Positions 1-8,867 of a stretch of 64,000 bases of DNA are shown here, one piece after another. Below the pieces are notes generated by a model, which worked only from the letters and a program-made list of their open reading frames with translations, was not told the DNA's origin and did no database searches. Position 1 is the stretch's first letter; each line of letters begins with the position of its first letter. The position numbers were made by a program, and so were the translations under genes. Source of the DNA: Amycolatopsis pithecellobii (GTDB lineage: Bacteria > Actinomycetota > Actinomycetes > Mycobacteriales > Pseudonocardiaceae); NCBI RefSeq assembly GCF_009707865.1, contig NZ_WMBA01000038.1:1-64000 (forward strand), written 5' to 3'.

Positions 1-35
1 ACCACCACCCTCAACGGAGGCCCTTCGGGCCGCGG

Positions 36-530
36 CTATCGACCGTGCGCGAGCCATTGCGCCGAGAGCTCGGCTTCGCGCTCGAGCAGGCCGGTGATCT
101 GACCCGCGACGAACTCTTCGAGCCTGCCCCCGACCAGCGGGATGCGGATCTTCACCTCCCCGTTCGCGCGTAGCACGGTCTTCCCGCCCTCGGCACTGAG
201 TTCGGTCCGGACAGTGATCTCCCCTGGCACGCCGCTCACCGTCGCCATGGCCGTCCCGGCATGGGTCGCGACCGTCCAGTTCTCCTGCCGGTCCACGAAC
301 AGGTCGCCGCTGTGCAACGTCCGCACGATCGACGGCAGCTTGTCGGCGTCGACACCCTGGCGCAACGTGAACCGCACGCTGTCGGAGGTGGGCGTGTAGT
401 CGAGCAGAGCCGAGCTCTTGCCGCCGATCCCGGCGAGCCGGGCCCGCAACGCGGGTTCGCTGGTCTGGGCGGCGAACACCTCGTCAACGCCGTGGGGGAA
501 CTCGGCGCGGTGCTCGATACGGGCTGCCAT
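36..530 (-). CDS. DUF2505 domain protein
   Basis: A protein of about 164 residues beginning with MAARIEHRAEF and containing the FPHGVDEVF segment, which I recognise as the actinobacterial DUF2505 family (START/SRPBCC-like fold, no known reaction). No signal peptide or membrane segment is seen, so it is probably cytoplasmic. It sits divergently next to murB, as Rv0481c does in M. tuberculosis (recalled synteny). I chose the ATG at 530 rather than the upstream in-frame start at 563, because the longer form would overlap murB and because a TACTGT box (544 to 539, minus strand) ends 8 nt before this ATG. Function is unknown. Confidence 0.8.
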   Translation of the reverse strand: MAARIEHRAEFPHGVDEVFAAQTSEPALRARLAGIGGKSSALLDYTPTSDSVRFTLRQGVDADKLPSIVRTLHSGDLFVDRQENWTVATHAGTAMATVSGVPGEITVRTELSAEGGKTVLRANGEVKIRIPLVGGRLEEFVAGQITGLLEREAELSAQWLAHGR

Positions 531-538
531 GACCGCAG

Positions 539-548
539 ACAGTACCGT
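539..548. promoter_or_regulatory. Overlapping divergent -10 boxes, DUF2505/murB
   Basis: On the plus strand TACCGT occupies 543-548 and murB starts at 557, 8 nt later. On the minus strand TACTGT occupies 544-539 and the DUF2505 gene starts at 530, also 8 nt later. The two boxes share the central TA at 543-544. The geometry predicts leaderless transcripts in both directions from one melted site. This is an inference from sequence; no clear -35 elements were identified. Confidence 0.55.
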
Positions 549-556
549 TTGACCTC

Positions 557-1597
557 GTGACACCAGTCGAAACCCGGACCACCCTCGCCGAGCACACGAC
601 CCTGCGCCTCGGCGGACCCGCCGGCCGGTTCGTCGTCGCCGAGACTACGGAAGCCCTGCTCAGCGCGGTGCGCGCGGCCGAGGATGAGGTGCTGCTGCTG
701 GGCGGCGGCTCGAACCTCGTGGTCGGTGACGGCGGGTTCGACGGCACCGTGGTGAAGATCGCGACGAGCGGTTGGCGGATCGACGGCGAGTCGGTCGAGG
801 TCGCTGCGGGCCAGAACTGGGACGAGTTCGTCGCGGCGATGACCGGCGCCGGCCTTGGCGGTTTGGAATGCCTGTCCGGTATCCCCGGCTCGGTCGGTGC
901 GACGCCGATCCAGAACGTCGGCGCGTACGGCTGCGAGATCGCCGACCTGCTCACCTCCATCGAGTGTTTCGACCGGCGCACCGGTGAGATCCGCACGATG
1001 ACCACCCAGGAGCTGGGCTTCGCGTACCGCACGAGCGTGTTGAAAGGCACGGACGCCGCGATCGTCCTCAACGTCCGGTTCGCCCTGCGGTCCGATGGCT
1101 TGTCCGCCCCGATCCGCTACGCCGAATTGGCGCGGACGCTCGGGGTCGAACTGGGCGACCGGGTGCCGGCGGCCGACGCCCGCGAAGCCGTGCTCACCCT
1201 GCGGCGCGGCAAGGGAATGGTCCTCGACGCGGCCGATCACGACACCTGGAGCGCGGGCTCGTTCTTCACCAACCCGATCGTCCCCGAGCCGGACCTGCCC
1301 GCCGTGCTGGCGCGGATCGCGCGGGTCGTGGACGCGCCGGTGCCGCAGTACCCGGCCGACGGCGGGGTGAAGCTGTCCGCCGCGTGGCTCATCGAACGGG
1401 CGGGTTTCCACAAGGGCCACCCGGGCCCCGGCGGGCGGGTGGCACTGTCCACAAAGCACACCCTGGCACTGACCAACCGCGGCGACGCCGGCACGGCCGA
1501 CCTGCTGGCGCTGGCCGCCGAAGTCCGCGACGGCGTCGAGGCGCGGTTCGGCGTCACCCTGCAACCGGAACCACTGCTGATCAACTGCTCACTCTGA
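557..1597 (+). CDS. murB: UDP-N-acetylenolpyruvoylglucosamine reductase
   Basis: MurB reduces UDP-GlcNAc-enolpyruvate to UDP-MurNAc with NADPH, the second committed step of cytoplasmic peptidoglycan precursor synthesis. The 346-residue protein has the FAD-binding GGGSNL (49-54) and the SGIPGSVGA to QNVGAYG stretch (107-125). The active-site Tyr-Arg is in FAYRTS (157-158), the catalytic serine is in SAGSFFTNP (Ser235) and the C-terminal glutamate is in QPEPL (338). Length fits the family. The GTG at 557 follows a TACCGT box by 8 nt. The gene converges on the SDR gene, and the two overlap by 9 bp at their 3' ends. Confidence 0.96.
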   Translation: MTPVETRTTLAEHTTLRLGGPAGRFVVAETTEALLSAVRAAEDEVLLLGGGSNLVVGDGGFDGTVVKIATSGWRIDGESVEVAAGQNWDEFVAAMTGAGLGGLECLSGIPGSVGATPIQNVGAYGCEIADLLTSIECFDRRTGEIRTMTTQELGFAYRTSVLKGTDAAIVLNVRFALRSDGLSAPIRYAELARTLGVELGDRVPAADAREAVLTLRRGKGMVLDAADHDTWSAGSFFTNPIVPEPDLPAVLARIARVVDAPVPQYPADGGVKLSAAWLIERAGFHKGHPGPGGRVALSTKHTLALTNRGDAGTADLLALAAEVRDGVEARFGVTLQPEPLLINCSL

Positions 1598-2323
1598 GCG
1601 GTGCGCGCGCGTCCCGTCGAGCTGCGCTCGGGGTTTGAGCACGATCGAGTCCAGGTTCACGTGGGACGGGCGGGTCGCGGCGAACGCGATCACCTCGGCC
1701 ACGTCCTGTGCGGTCAGCGGCGTCAGCCCGCGGTAGACGCCGGCCGCTCGGTCGGTGTCGCCGTCGAAGCGGTTCGCCGAAAAGTCCGTCTCGACCAGAC
1801 CCGGGATGATTTCGGTGAGCCGCACCGGGTCGCCGAGGTGTTCGGCGCGCAGTGTCTCGTGCAGCGCCGCCTGTGCATGCTTCGCCGCGGTGTAACCCGA
1901 GCCGCCCGGGTAGACCTCGTGCCCGGCGATCGACGTCACGGTGATCACATGCCCGTCGCCCGACGCGATGAGCTTCGGCAGCAGCGCCTTGGTCATCCGG
2001 AGCGTGCCCAGCACGTTCGTCTCCCACATCCAGCGCCAGTTGTCCTCATCGGCGTCGACGACGCGCTCGAGCCCGCGCGCTCCGCCCGCATTGTTGACGA
2101 GGACATGGCATTCTTGGACCCGCTGGACAAAATCGGCAACCGAACCGGGGTCCGTTACGTCCAGTTGAAGTGCGGTACCGGCCAGATCCGCGGCCACCTT
2201 TTCCAGGCGGTCGAGGCGACGGGCGCCGAGCACGACGTGGAACCCGGCTTCGGCCAGTGCGCGGGCGGTGGCCTCACCGATGCCCGCGCTGGCCCCGGTG
2301 ATCACTGCGGTTCGTTCGCTCAT
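1589..2323 (-). CDS. SDR family oxidoreductase
   Basis: A classical short-chain dehydrogenase of about 244 residues. It has TGASAGIG (9-16) for cofactor binding, NNAG (77-80) and the catalytic Ser131, Tyr144 and Lys148 (YTAAK). A basic residue pair (ARR, 34-36) after the second strand suggests NADP(H) preference. The substrate cannot be read from the sequence; Rv0484c occupies the same place in M. tuberculosis. The start is ATG 2323; an in-frame ATG nine bases upstream (2332) is an alternative. The gene is divergent from the L,D-transpeptidase gene and its 3' end overlaps murB. Confidence 0.9.
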   Translation of the reverse strand: MSERTAVITGASAGIGEATARALAEAGFHVVLGARRLDRLEKVAADLAGTALQLDVTDPGSVADFVQRVQECHVLVNNAGGARGLERVVDADEDNWRWMWETNVLGTLRMTKALLPKLIASGDGHVITVTSIAGHEVYPGGSGYTAAKHAQAALHETLRAEHLGDPVRLTEIIPGLVETDFSANRFDGDTDRAAGVYRGLTPLTAQDVAEVIAFAATRPSHVNLDSIVLKPRAQLDGTRAHRSE

Positions 2324-2392
2324 ACCGCCCATATTTCCAGTGGGGAAACTCGCGGCGTGGCCACGGGGAAGCGAACTAGGGGAGGAACGTTC

Positions 2393-3559
2393 GTGGCGAA
2401 CAGGCGTGCGGTGCTCAAGGCGGCGCTGGTCGCGGGCACGGGAGCGATCGTGGCGGCCTGTACCGGCGGCGGCGAGGGCACTCGCACCGATGGCGGTGGG
2501 CAGGCCGCCGAAAGCAGACCGGTGGCGAAACTCACGGCGCAGCCCGCGGTCGACGCGACGGAAGCGCCGGTGCGCGGACCGGTCACGGTGCAGGTCAGCG
2601 ACGGGTCGCTGACCGACGTCAAGCTCACCAACGCCGACGGCAAGCCCGTCGAGGGGTCGTTCAACGCCGACCGGACGGCCTGGACCAGCACCGAGACCCT
2701 CGGCTACGGCAAGACCTACACCTACGCCGCGACGGCCAACGGCACCGACGGCAAACCCGTCCAGCTCACCGGCACCTTCACCACGCTGAACCCGAAACAG
2801 CAGATCAGGGTCACCGTCAACCCGGCCGACAACGCCAAGGTCGGCGTGGCGATGCCGGTCAGCGTCAAGTTCTCCGACGATGTCACGAACCGCGCCGAGA
2901 TCGAGAAGGCGCTCACGATGGAGACCAGCCAACAGGTCGAGGGCTCGTGGGGCTGGCTGTCCGCCCGCCAGATCGACTTCCGGCCCAAGGAGTACTGGCC
3001 CGCGAACACCACGGTCGACGTCGGCGCGAAGCTGTACGGCATCGATCTCGGCGGCGGCAGCTACGCCCGTGCCGACGTGACGACGAAGTTCACCATCGGG
3101 CGCAACCAGGTGGTCAAGATCCACACACCTGATCACGTGATGAACGTCTACCGCGACGGGGCCAAGATCAAGAGCTACCCGTGCAGCAACGGGCTGGACT
3201 CGGACGTCGACCGCAACACGCCCAACGGGACGTTCATCGTGATGACCAGGGAACCGCACGCGATCTTCGACAACGCCCGCTACGGCTACACCAACGTCAA
3301 CAAGAAGTGGGCCTGCCGGATCTCCAACCACGGCGAGTACATCCACGAGAACCAGGACAACGCCGCCGCGATCGGCCGGGCGAACAACTCCCACGGTTGC
3401 GTCAACCTGCTGGAAGCCGACGCGAAGGACTATTTCGACTCGGCGCTGATCGGCGACCCCGTGGAGATCACCGGCTCCCGGCTCGGCGGTCCGGTCAATT
3501 CGGACGTTATGGACTGGCTCGTGTCGTGGCCCGCGTGGAAGGCGAAGTCCGCTCTGTGA
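2393..3559 (+). CDS. L,D-transpeptidase lipoprotein (LprQ/LdtMt5-like)
   Basis: The 388-residue protein starts with a twin-arginine-like signal (NRRAVLKAALV) ending in a lipobox IVAAC (Cys near residue 22), so it should be an exported lipoprotein. Two Ig-like modules follow (about 50-250), then a YkuD catalytic domain with SHGCVNL, in which His334 and Cys336 are the expected catalytic pair. YkuD enzymes form 3-3 cross-links in peptidoglycan. The position next to murB matches Rv0483 (LprQ, LdtMt5) of M. tuberculosis. I chose GTG 2393 because GGAGG (2381-2385) lies 7 nt upstream; a longer open frame back to 1601 is antisense to the SDR gene. Confidence 0.92.
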   Translation: MANRRAVLKAALVAGTGAIVAACTGGGEGTRTDGGGQAAESRPVAKLTAQPAVDATEAPVRGPVTVQVSDGSLTDVKLTNADGKPVEGSFNADRTAWTSTETLGYGKTYTYAATANGTDGKPVQLTGTFTTLNPKQQIRVTVNPADNAKVGVAMPVSVKFSDDVTNRAEIEKALTMETSQQVEGSWGWLSARQIDFRPKEYWPANTTVDVGAKLYGIDLGGGSYARADVTTKFTIGRNQVVKIHTPDHVMNVYRDGAKIKSYPCSNGLDSDVDRNTPNGTFIVMTREPHAIFDNARYGYTNVNKKWACRISNHGEYIHENQDNAAAIGRANNSHGCVNLLEADAKDYFDSALIGDPVEITGSRLGGPVNSDVMDWLVSWPAWKAKSAL

Positions 3560-3641
3560 TCACCTGTCCCGTCAGGGAAGATGCCGGGGGCCTCGTGGCG
3601 TTGGGTTGAGGGGCCTACGACACACACGGGAGTGAACCAGG

Positions 3642-4952
3642 GTGACGATCTCGCTGTGCGGATCCCAACCGAGCTCGACGATCTGGCCGCGCAGGGTCGC
3701 GGTGCTGTCCGTGCACACCTCACCGCTGGAACAAGCCGGCACCGGTGACGCCGGTGGCATGAACGTGTACATCATGCACACGGCCGTCGAAATGGCGCGG
3801 CGCGGAATCAGCGTCGAGGTGTTCACCAGGGCGACGACCTCGGAGCAGCCACCGGTCGCGGAGCTTGCGCCCGGGGTGCTGGTGCGGCACATCCCGGCGG
3901 GGCCGTTCGAGCCGCTCGGTCGCGAGGAGCTGCCGGCACAGCTGTGCCAGTTCACCTCGGGTGTGCTGCGGACCGAGGCTTTCCACGAGCCCGGGTACTA
4001 CGACATGATCCACTCGCACTACTGGTTGTCCGGCCAGGTCGGCTGGCTGGCGCGTGACCGGTGGGGTGTGCCGCTCGTGCACACCGCGCACACGCTCGCC
4101 AAGGTCAAGAACGCGGCACTCGCCGATGGGGACAAGCCCGAGCCGCGCACCCGTGTGTTCGGTGAGGAGCAGGTGGTCGCCGAAGCGGACTGCCTGGTGG
4201 CGAACACGGCCGTGGAGGCGCGGCAGCTGGTCGGCCTCTACCACGCCGACCCGCACACCGTGCACACCGTCGAGCCGGGCGTCGATCTCGAGCGGTTCAC
4301 CCCGGGCTCACAGCGTGCGGCGCGGGAAAAGCTGGGCCTGCCCAGTGACGCGATCGTGCTCGCGTTCGCGGGGCGGATCCAGCCGCTCAAGGCGCCGGAC
4401 GTGTTGTTGCGGGCCGCGGCCCGGCTGCTCGAACGCAAGCCGGAGCTGGCGCGACGGCTTGTCGTGCTGGTCGTCGGCGGGCCGTCGGGGACGGGGCTGG
4501 AACAGCCGCAGGCGTTGCGGCAGCTGGCATGCACGCTCGGCATCGAGGGACAGACGCGGTTCCTGCCGCCCCAGGGCGGTCCGATGCTCGCGGAGGTCTT
4601 CCGGGCGGCGGACGTGGTCGCGGTGCCCAGTTACAACGAGTCGTTCGGCCTGGTCGCGCTGGAGGCGCAGGCCTGCGGGACGCCGGTGGTCGCAGCCGAG
4701 GTCGGCGGGTTGCCGGTGGCGGTCGCGCACGGGGTGTCGGGGCTGCTGGTGCCGTCCCATTCGGCGGACGACTGGGCCTCGGCGCTGGGGAGTGTGGCGT
4801 TGCGGCCGGACCGGCGGGCCGAGCTCGCCGAGAACGCGGTGCACCACGCCCGGCGGTTCTCGTGGGAACGGACGACCAGCGCGCTGCTGGACACCTATGC
4901 CGCGGCCTTCCACTCGTTCCGGGACGTGGTGCGGACGGAGGTCGCGGTGTGA
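3642..4952 (+). CDS. mshA: D-inositol-3-phosphate glycosyltransferase
   Basis: MshA joins UDP-GlcNAc to 1L-myo-inositol-1-phosphate, the first committed step of mycothiol synthesis. The 436-residue GT4 enzyme shows SVHTSPLEQ and [11 protein letters not shown] near the N-terminus (family signatures), HSHYWLSG in the acceptor domain and [19 protein letters not shown] in the C-terminal nucleotide-binding lobe. It is followed by a ybjN-like gene with a 4-base GTGA overlap and then by gpm, matching the mycobacterial order mshA-Rv0487-gpm1. The start is GTG 3642. Mycothiol is restricted to Actinobacteria, which supports the taxonomic reading. Confidence 0.95.
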   Translation: MTISLCGSQPSSTIWPRRVAVLSVHTSPLEQAGTGDAGGMNVYIMHTAVEMARRGISVEVFTRATTSEQPPVAELAPGVLVRHIPAGPFEPLGREELPAQLCQFTSGVLRTEAFHEPGYYDMIHSHYWLSGQVGWLARDRWGVPLVHTAHTLAKVKNAALADGDKPEPRTRVFGEEQVVAEADCLVANTAVEARQLVGLYHADPHTVHTVEPGVDLERFTPGSQRAAREKLGLPSDAIVLAFAGRIQPLKAPDVLLRAAARLLERKPELARRLVVLVVGGPSGTGLEQPQALRQLACTLGIEGQTRFLPPQGGPMLAEVFRAADVVAVPSYNESFGLVALEAQACGTPVVAAEVGGLPVAVAHGVSGLLVPSHSADDWASALGSVALRPDRRAELAENAVHHARRFSWERTTSALLDTYAAAFHSFRDVVRTEVAV

Positions 4953-5425
4953 GTTTGGACCAAGTGATCAAGTCCACTTTGGACAAGGCGGGCCTGGAGT
5001 ACGACCGGAAGGCCGATGGCCGGTACTTCGTCACCCTGCCCGGCACGAAGAAGCTGCAAACGAACTGCTGGCTGATCGTGCGGGACCACGCCTTCACGAT
5101 CGAGGCGTTCGTCTGCCGCCGTCCCGACGAGGCACACGAGGACGTCTACCGTTTTCTGTTGCGCCGCAACGCGAAGCTCTACGGCGTGGCCTACACGGTG
5201 GATGCACTCGGCGACATCTACCTGACCGCCAAACTCCCGCAGGTCACCGTCACCGAGGAAGAACTGGACAAGCTGCTGGGCCAGGTACTGGAGGCAGCCG
5301 ACAACGACTTCAACACCCTCCTCGAACTGGGCTTCGCGTCCTCGATCAGACGCGAATGGGCTTGGCGCGTCTCGCGGGGCGAGTCGCTGGCGAACCTGCA
5401 GGCGTTCAAGCACCTCGTCGATTGA
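4949..5425 (+). CDS. YbjN domain protein
   Basis: A 158-residue cytoplasmic protein of the YbjN family (type III secretion chaperone-like fold), an ortholog by position of Rv0487. Recognisable parts are [18 protein letters not shown], the [12 protein letters not shown] segment and the C-terminal [10 protein letters not shown]-like helix. The GTG start overlaps the mshA stop as GTGA, implying translational coupling, so the protein is probably made together with MshA. Its function is not established. It converges on the lipoprotein gene 13 bp downstream. Confidence 0.85.
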   Translation: MSLDQVIKSTLDKAGLEYDRKADGRYFVTLPGTKKLQTNCWLIVRDHAFTIEAFVCRRPDEAHEDVYRFLLRRNAKLYGVAYTVDALGDIYLTAKLPQVTVTEEELDKLLGQVLEAADNDFNTLLELGFASSIRREWAWRVSRGESLANLQAFKHLVD

Positions 5426-5438
5426 GCGCCCGCACCCG

Positions 5439-5942
5439 TCAGGGCGTGTAGATCTCGGCCAGCTTCGTGATGTGGTCCGCGGCGTCGATCTGGATCTTCG
5501 CGAGCAGCCCGCCGCCGTCGCGCACCGTGTCGATGAGCTGGTCAGCCGTGCACGGCTTGGTGCCGGCGCCGTCGCTGTCGACGGTGACCTCGCCGTCGGA
5601 GCACAGTTGGTTCGCCGACAGGATCGTCGGATCGGCGCTCAGCGCCAGCCGGTGCGGCGCCGAATCGGTGGGATCGGTGACGAAGTGGCCGCCGTCCGGG
5701 CCCCCGGGCTGCCAGACCTGCAGGCGGAACCTGACCATCCCGACCGTGTCGTCGTAGCCCTGGAGGAACACGGTCTGCTTGGTATTGGGGAACTTGAGCC
5801 GCTGTTTCGCGTCGTCCGCCTGCATCGGGTCGGCGTTCGCGGGCGCCGGCTTCGCTGTCACGGCCGGAGCCGCACTGCAACCACCGATCGTCAGCGCGGC
5901 CAACACGGCAGCCACCGACGCCACGACAATTCGTTTCCGCAT
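5439..5942 (-). CDS. Putative lipoprotein, unknown function
   Basis: A 167-residue protein beginning MRKRIVVASVAAVLAAL and followed by a lipobox-like TIGGC (Cys at about 22), so it should be a membrane-anchored exported lipoprotein. The mature part is acidic with a Pro/Ala-rich linker, contains KFPNTKQTVFLQGYDD, and has two cysteines that could pair. I do not recognise a domain. I preferred the ATG at 5942 over an upstream in-frame ATG (5975), because only the shorter form gives a proper signal peptide directly after the start and purine-rich sequence precedes it. It is convergent with the ybjN-like gene. Confidence 0.75.
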   Translation of the reverse strand: MRKRIVVASVAAVLAALTIGGCSAAPAVTAKPAPANADPMQADDAKQRLKFPNTKQTVFLQGYDDTVGMVRFRLQVWQPGGPDGGHFVTDPTDSAPHRLALSADPTILSANQLCSDGEVTVDSDGAGTKPCTADQLIDTVRDGGGLLAKIQIDAADHITKLAEIYTP

Positions 5943-6487
5943 GAGTTTTCCCTTTCCCCCAGCGACTTTCGCCATGATCCCGTCATGGTTTCGAGCGTTG
6001 GACGCGACGCGGCCGCATCCGGTTCACGGAAAGGGAAGATGTGAAGCAGGCCATCGCGAGGGAGGCGGGACGGCTCGAGGGAGGGGGAGTCGCGAACTCG
6101 AGCCGCCCCGCTGACGCTCCCGCCGCTGTGGACCCGGTGGCGAGGGGGAGTGCCAACGGGGCCGGCGGGGCCGCAGCTCGGCAGGGGGGAGACGAGCTGC
6201 GGTCGTACCCCGCTGCTGCTGGGGAGTGCGTGGAATCCAGCAGCGCGGGACTTAGTCAACTTGTCAGATATCGACCAGTAATCACAAGACTACTGGATAC
6301 TCCATCCGGGTGAAATTCATGATGGCTGTTAACGGAGCGCGGCGAGTGTCACTTTCGGTCGCGGTTCTGCGGGGCAATGAAGCTGCCCGGTCGATTCTGT
6401 TACTCGGTGGTAACGCACTGTGTGTAGACCGCGCCATGGTGCGGCCCATAGTGCCGAGCCGGGTGACGTTCTGGAATCCTTGGCCCC
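5943..6487. other. 545-bp intergenic region, no supported gene
   Basis: This gap lies between the divergent lipoprotein and gpm genes. It holds a purine-rich stretch (6050-6240) and then an AT-richer part (6250-6330), unusual for this window. A 90-codon plus-strand frame (6041-6313) has a poor composition, no ribosome binding site and no motif, so I do not call it. Just before gpm, AATCCT ends 7 nt before the ATG and could be a weak -10. No repeat or hairpin terminator stands out. Confidence 0.5.
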
Positions 6488-7228
6488 ATGGCGCAACTAG
6501 GGACGTTGGTGCTGCTCCGGCACGGGCAGAGCACCTGGAACGCGGACAACCTGTTCACCGGCTGGGTCGATGTGCCCCTGTCCGAAACCGGGCAGACGGA
6601 GGCTCGCAAGGGCGGTGAGCTGCTGGCAGGGAAGGGACTGCTGCCGGACGTCGTGCACACCTCCCTCCTGCGCCGCGCGATCTCGACCGCCAACATCGCG
6701 CTGGATGTCGCCGACCGGCACTGGATCGACGTGCGCCGCAGCTGGCGGCTCAACGAGCGGCACTATGGCGCGCTGCAGGGCAAGAACAAGAAGCAGGTGC
6801 GTGACGAGTTCGGCGAGGAGCAGTTCATGCTGTGGCGCCGCTCGTACGACGTGCCGCCGCCGGAGATCGAGCGCGGCAGCGAGTTCAGTCAGGACACCGA
6901 CCCGCGCTACGACGCGGACGCGCCGCTGACGGAATGCCTCAAGGACGTCGTCGCCCGCCTGCTGCCGTACTGGGAGTCGGCAATCGTGCCGGATCTGCGG
7001 GCCGGCAAGACCGTGCTGGTCGCCGCACACGGCAACTCGCTGCGGGCGCTGGTCAAGCACCTCGACGGCATCTCCGACGAGGCCATCGCGGGGCTCAACA
7101 TCCCGACCGGCATCCCGCTGCGCTACGACCTGACCGAGGACCTGAAACCCGTCACCACCGGCGGCGAGTACCTCGACCCGAAGGCAGCGGAAGAAGCCGC
7201 GGCGGCGGTCGCCAACCAGGGCCGCTGA
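6488..7228 (+). CDS. gpmA: 2,3-bisphosphoglycerate-dependent phosphoglycerate mutase
   Basis: This enzyme interconverts 3- and 2-phosphoglycerate in glycolysis and gluconeogenesis in the cytoplasm. The 246-residue protein has the phosphohistidine motif [10 protein letters not shown] near the N-terminus, the [13 protein letters not shown] signature, [11 protein letters not shown] and the second catalytic histidine in [10 protein letters not shown]. All the residues of the dPGM family are in place and the length is typical. It lies between mshA-ybjN and senX3-regX3, as gpm1 does in M. tuberculosis. It converges on the regulator gene at 7257. Confidence 0.96.
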   Translation: MAQLGTLVLLRHGQSTWNADNLFTGWVDVPLSETGQTEARKGGELLAGKGLLPDVVHTSLLRRAISTANIALDVADRHWIDVRRSWRLNERHYGALQGKNKKQVRDEFGEEQFMLWRRSYDVPPPEIERGSEFSQDTDPRYDADAPLTECLKDVVARLLPYWESAIVPDLRAGKTVLVAAHGNSLRALVKHLDGISDEAIAGLNIPTGIPLRYDLTEDLKPVTTGGEYLDPKAAEEAAAAVANQGR

Positions 7229-7256
7229 CCCACTGGCCGGGAGCTGTCGCTGATGT

Positions 7257-7904
7257 TCAGACCATGCCCAGCTCCCGCGCCCGGGCGCCTGCCTGGAAGC
7301 GGGACGTGGCGCCCAGCGCCGACATCAGCTCGGCCACCCGGCGCCGGTAGGTGCGCAGGCCGAGGCCCAGCGTCCGGGCCGCGGTCTCGTCCTTGCAGCC
7401 GGACGCGAGCAAATCCAGAATCCGCGGCGCCAGCACCCGAACCTCGGCGAACCGCAGGTCGAACACCTCGAGTTCGGTCGCCGCGCGCCAGGCCGCGTTG
7501 AACAGCGACGTCACGCTCAGCACCACCTCGAGCTGGGTGACCACGCGGTAGCTGCGTTCACCGCTCGCACGGTCACCGGCCAGGATCGCGATCCGCTGGT
7601 CGATGACGATCGTCTCGCTGATCTCGTTGGTGGTGATCCGCACCTCCGCGCCCAGCCGCCGCAGCTCGCGGACGTGCTCGGCGCGGCCCGGCTCGATCAG
7701 CGCACCGGGCCGGTAGAGCTTGCGCGCCCGGTGTTTCAGCCTGCTGGGGTGCGTCATCGCGGATCGCCGCTGCGAGGTCCAGGCCCAGGTGTTGAGGTCA
7801 TTGGCCGCGCAGATGATCTCTTCGGCCCCCTCGAACAGGTGCGCCGTGCGGGCGAACACCTCGGCCTCACCGTAGACGACCGCTGCCTCACGCGTGGTCT
7901 CCAT
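7257..7904 (-). CDS. LuxR-type HTH transcriptional regulator
   Basis: A 215-residue protein. The C-terminal part (about 145-210) has a LuxR-like helix-turn-helix, with VRVLAPRILDLLASGCKDETAARTLG read in order of helices and LRTYRRRVAELMSALGA as the recognition segment. The N-terminal part (FEGAEEIICAANDL, later IVIDQRIAILAG) resembles the phospholipase-D-like sensing region found in TrmB-type and related actinobacterial regulators. It is transcribed divergently from an aldo/keto reductase across 67 bp containing a palindrome, so it probably regulates that gene and itself. The ATG at 7904 is chosen because upstream starts would overlap the palindrome and the reductase. The ligand is unknown. 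Confidence 0.8.
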   Translation of the reverse strand: METTREAAVVYGEAEVFARTAHLFEGAEEIICAANDLNTWAWTSQRRSAMTHPSRLKHRARKLYRPGALIEPGRAEHVRELRRLGAEVRITTNEISETIVIDQRIAILAGDRASGERSYRVVTQLEVVLSVTSLFNAAWRAATELEVFDLRFAEVRVLAPRILDLLASGCKDETAARTLGLGLRTYRRRVAELMSALGATSRFQAGARARELGMV

Positions 7905-7915
7905 GCTGTCCAGTG

Positions 7916-7931
7916 TGGCAGCAAGCTGCCA
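7916..7931. promoter_or_regulatory. Candidate operator palindrome, regulator/reductase
   Basis: A perfect inverted repeat with 7-bp arms TGGCAGC and GCTGCCA separated by AA. It lies in the 67-bp divergent gap, 11 bp from the regulator start. It is the only strong dyad in that gap and is a natural binding site for the adjacent LuxR-type regulator. Binding itself is inferred. Confidence 0.5.
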
Positions 7932-7971
7932 ACCACGGGTGTGCCGCGAAACGTGCCCGCAAGCTGGGGCC

Positions 7972-8841
7972 ATGACAACAGAAACGATCACCGCCGCCGC
8001 GGCGGGCACCTGGCAACTGGGCGACCTCACCGTGAACCGGATGAGCTTCGGCGCCATGCGGCTGCCGATGACCGACCGGGACAGCGCCCTCGCCGTCCTG
8101 CGTCGCGCCGTCGACCTCGGCGTCAACCACATCGACACGGCAGCCTTCTACTTCACGGACCTGCTGTCGGCGAACGAGCTGATCAACACGGCGCTGCGCC
8201 CCTACCCCGAAGACCTCGTGATCACGACGAAGGTCGGCCCCGGTCGCGACCCGTCCGGCGAGTTCTACTCCGCGCGCCCGGACCAGCTGCGCGGGCAGGT
8301 CGAGGAGAACCTCCGCCAGCTCGGCCGCGACCATCTCGACGTGGTCAACTTCCGGCTCGGCAAGGAGCTCGACCGCGGGACCGGTCCGCTCGCCGACCAT
8401 TTCGGTGCCCTGGCGGAACTGCGTCAAGCAGGGCTCATCCGCCACCTTGGCATCTCGAACATCGAACCGGGGCATCTCGCGGAGGCACAGGCGATCGCGC
8501 CGGTCGTGTGCGTGCAGAACCAGTACGGGCTCGGTGTCCGGCGCGAGGACGACGAACTGTTGCGCCTGTGTGGTGAGCAACAGATCGCGTTCGTCCCGTT
8601 CTTCGCCGTCGCCCACACGCAGTTCGCCGGCACCGAGGCACGCGAGGACGCGGTGGCCACGGTGGCGAAGGCGCACGGGGTGACGCCCGCGCAGATCAGG
8701 TTGGCCTGGACCTTGCACCAGGGAACACATGTGCTCGCCATTCCGGGCACGGGAAATCCCGCGCATCTGGAAGAGAACATCGCCGCAGGCGGACTCCGAC
8801 TGACTCCCGAGGAGCTCGCCCAACTCGACCCGATCCAGTGA
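7972..8841 (+). CDS. Aldo/keto reductase
   Basis: A 289-residue NADPH-dependent aldo/keto reductase. SFGAMRLPM opens the barrel, GVNHIDTAAFY carries the catalytic Asp and Tyr, and VITTKVGPG carries the active-site lysine. The His-equivalent region is at DHLDVVNFRLG, where the usual histidine is replaced, which is seen in several AKR subgroups. The C-terminal AIPGTGNPAHLEEN is the cofactor-binding loop. The substrate is not predictable. The ATG at 7972 is preferred because an upstream in-frame start (7894) would overlap the divergent regulator. Confidence 0.9.
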   Translation: MTTETITAAAAGTWQLGDLTVNRMSFGAMRLPMTDRDSALAVLRRAVDLGVNHIDTAAFYFTDLLSANELINTALRPYPEDLVITTKVGPGRDPSGEFYSARPDQLRGQVEENLRQLGRDHLDVVNFRLGKELDRGTGPLADHFGALAELRQAGLIRHLGISNIEPGHLAEAQAIAPVVCVQNQYGLGVRREDDELLRLCGEQQIAFVPFFAVAHTQFAGTEAREDAVATVAKAHGVTPAQIRLAWTLHQGTHVLAIPGTGNPAHLEENIAAGGLRLTPEELAQLDPIQ

Positions 8842-8867
8842 ACTTCGCCGGTCACGGAGGAGCGGCG

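Noticed and set aside
18-31. Short GGCCC-TTC-GGGCC hairpin at the left edge
   Set aside because: Only a 5-bp stem; too weak to call a terminator for the DUF2505 gene without the flanking sequence.
236-1564. Long minus-strand frame antisense to murB
   Set aside because: High-GC shadow: it covers a gene with full MurB motifs and has no recognisable domain.
6041-6313. 90-codon plus-strand frame in the gap before gpm
   Set aside because: No ribosome binding site, no motif, low-complexity Gly/Ala composition.
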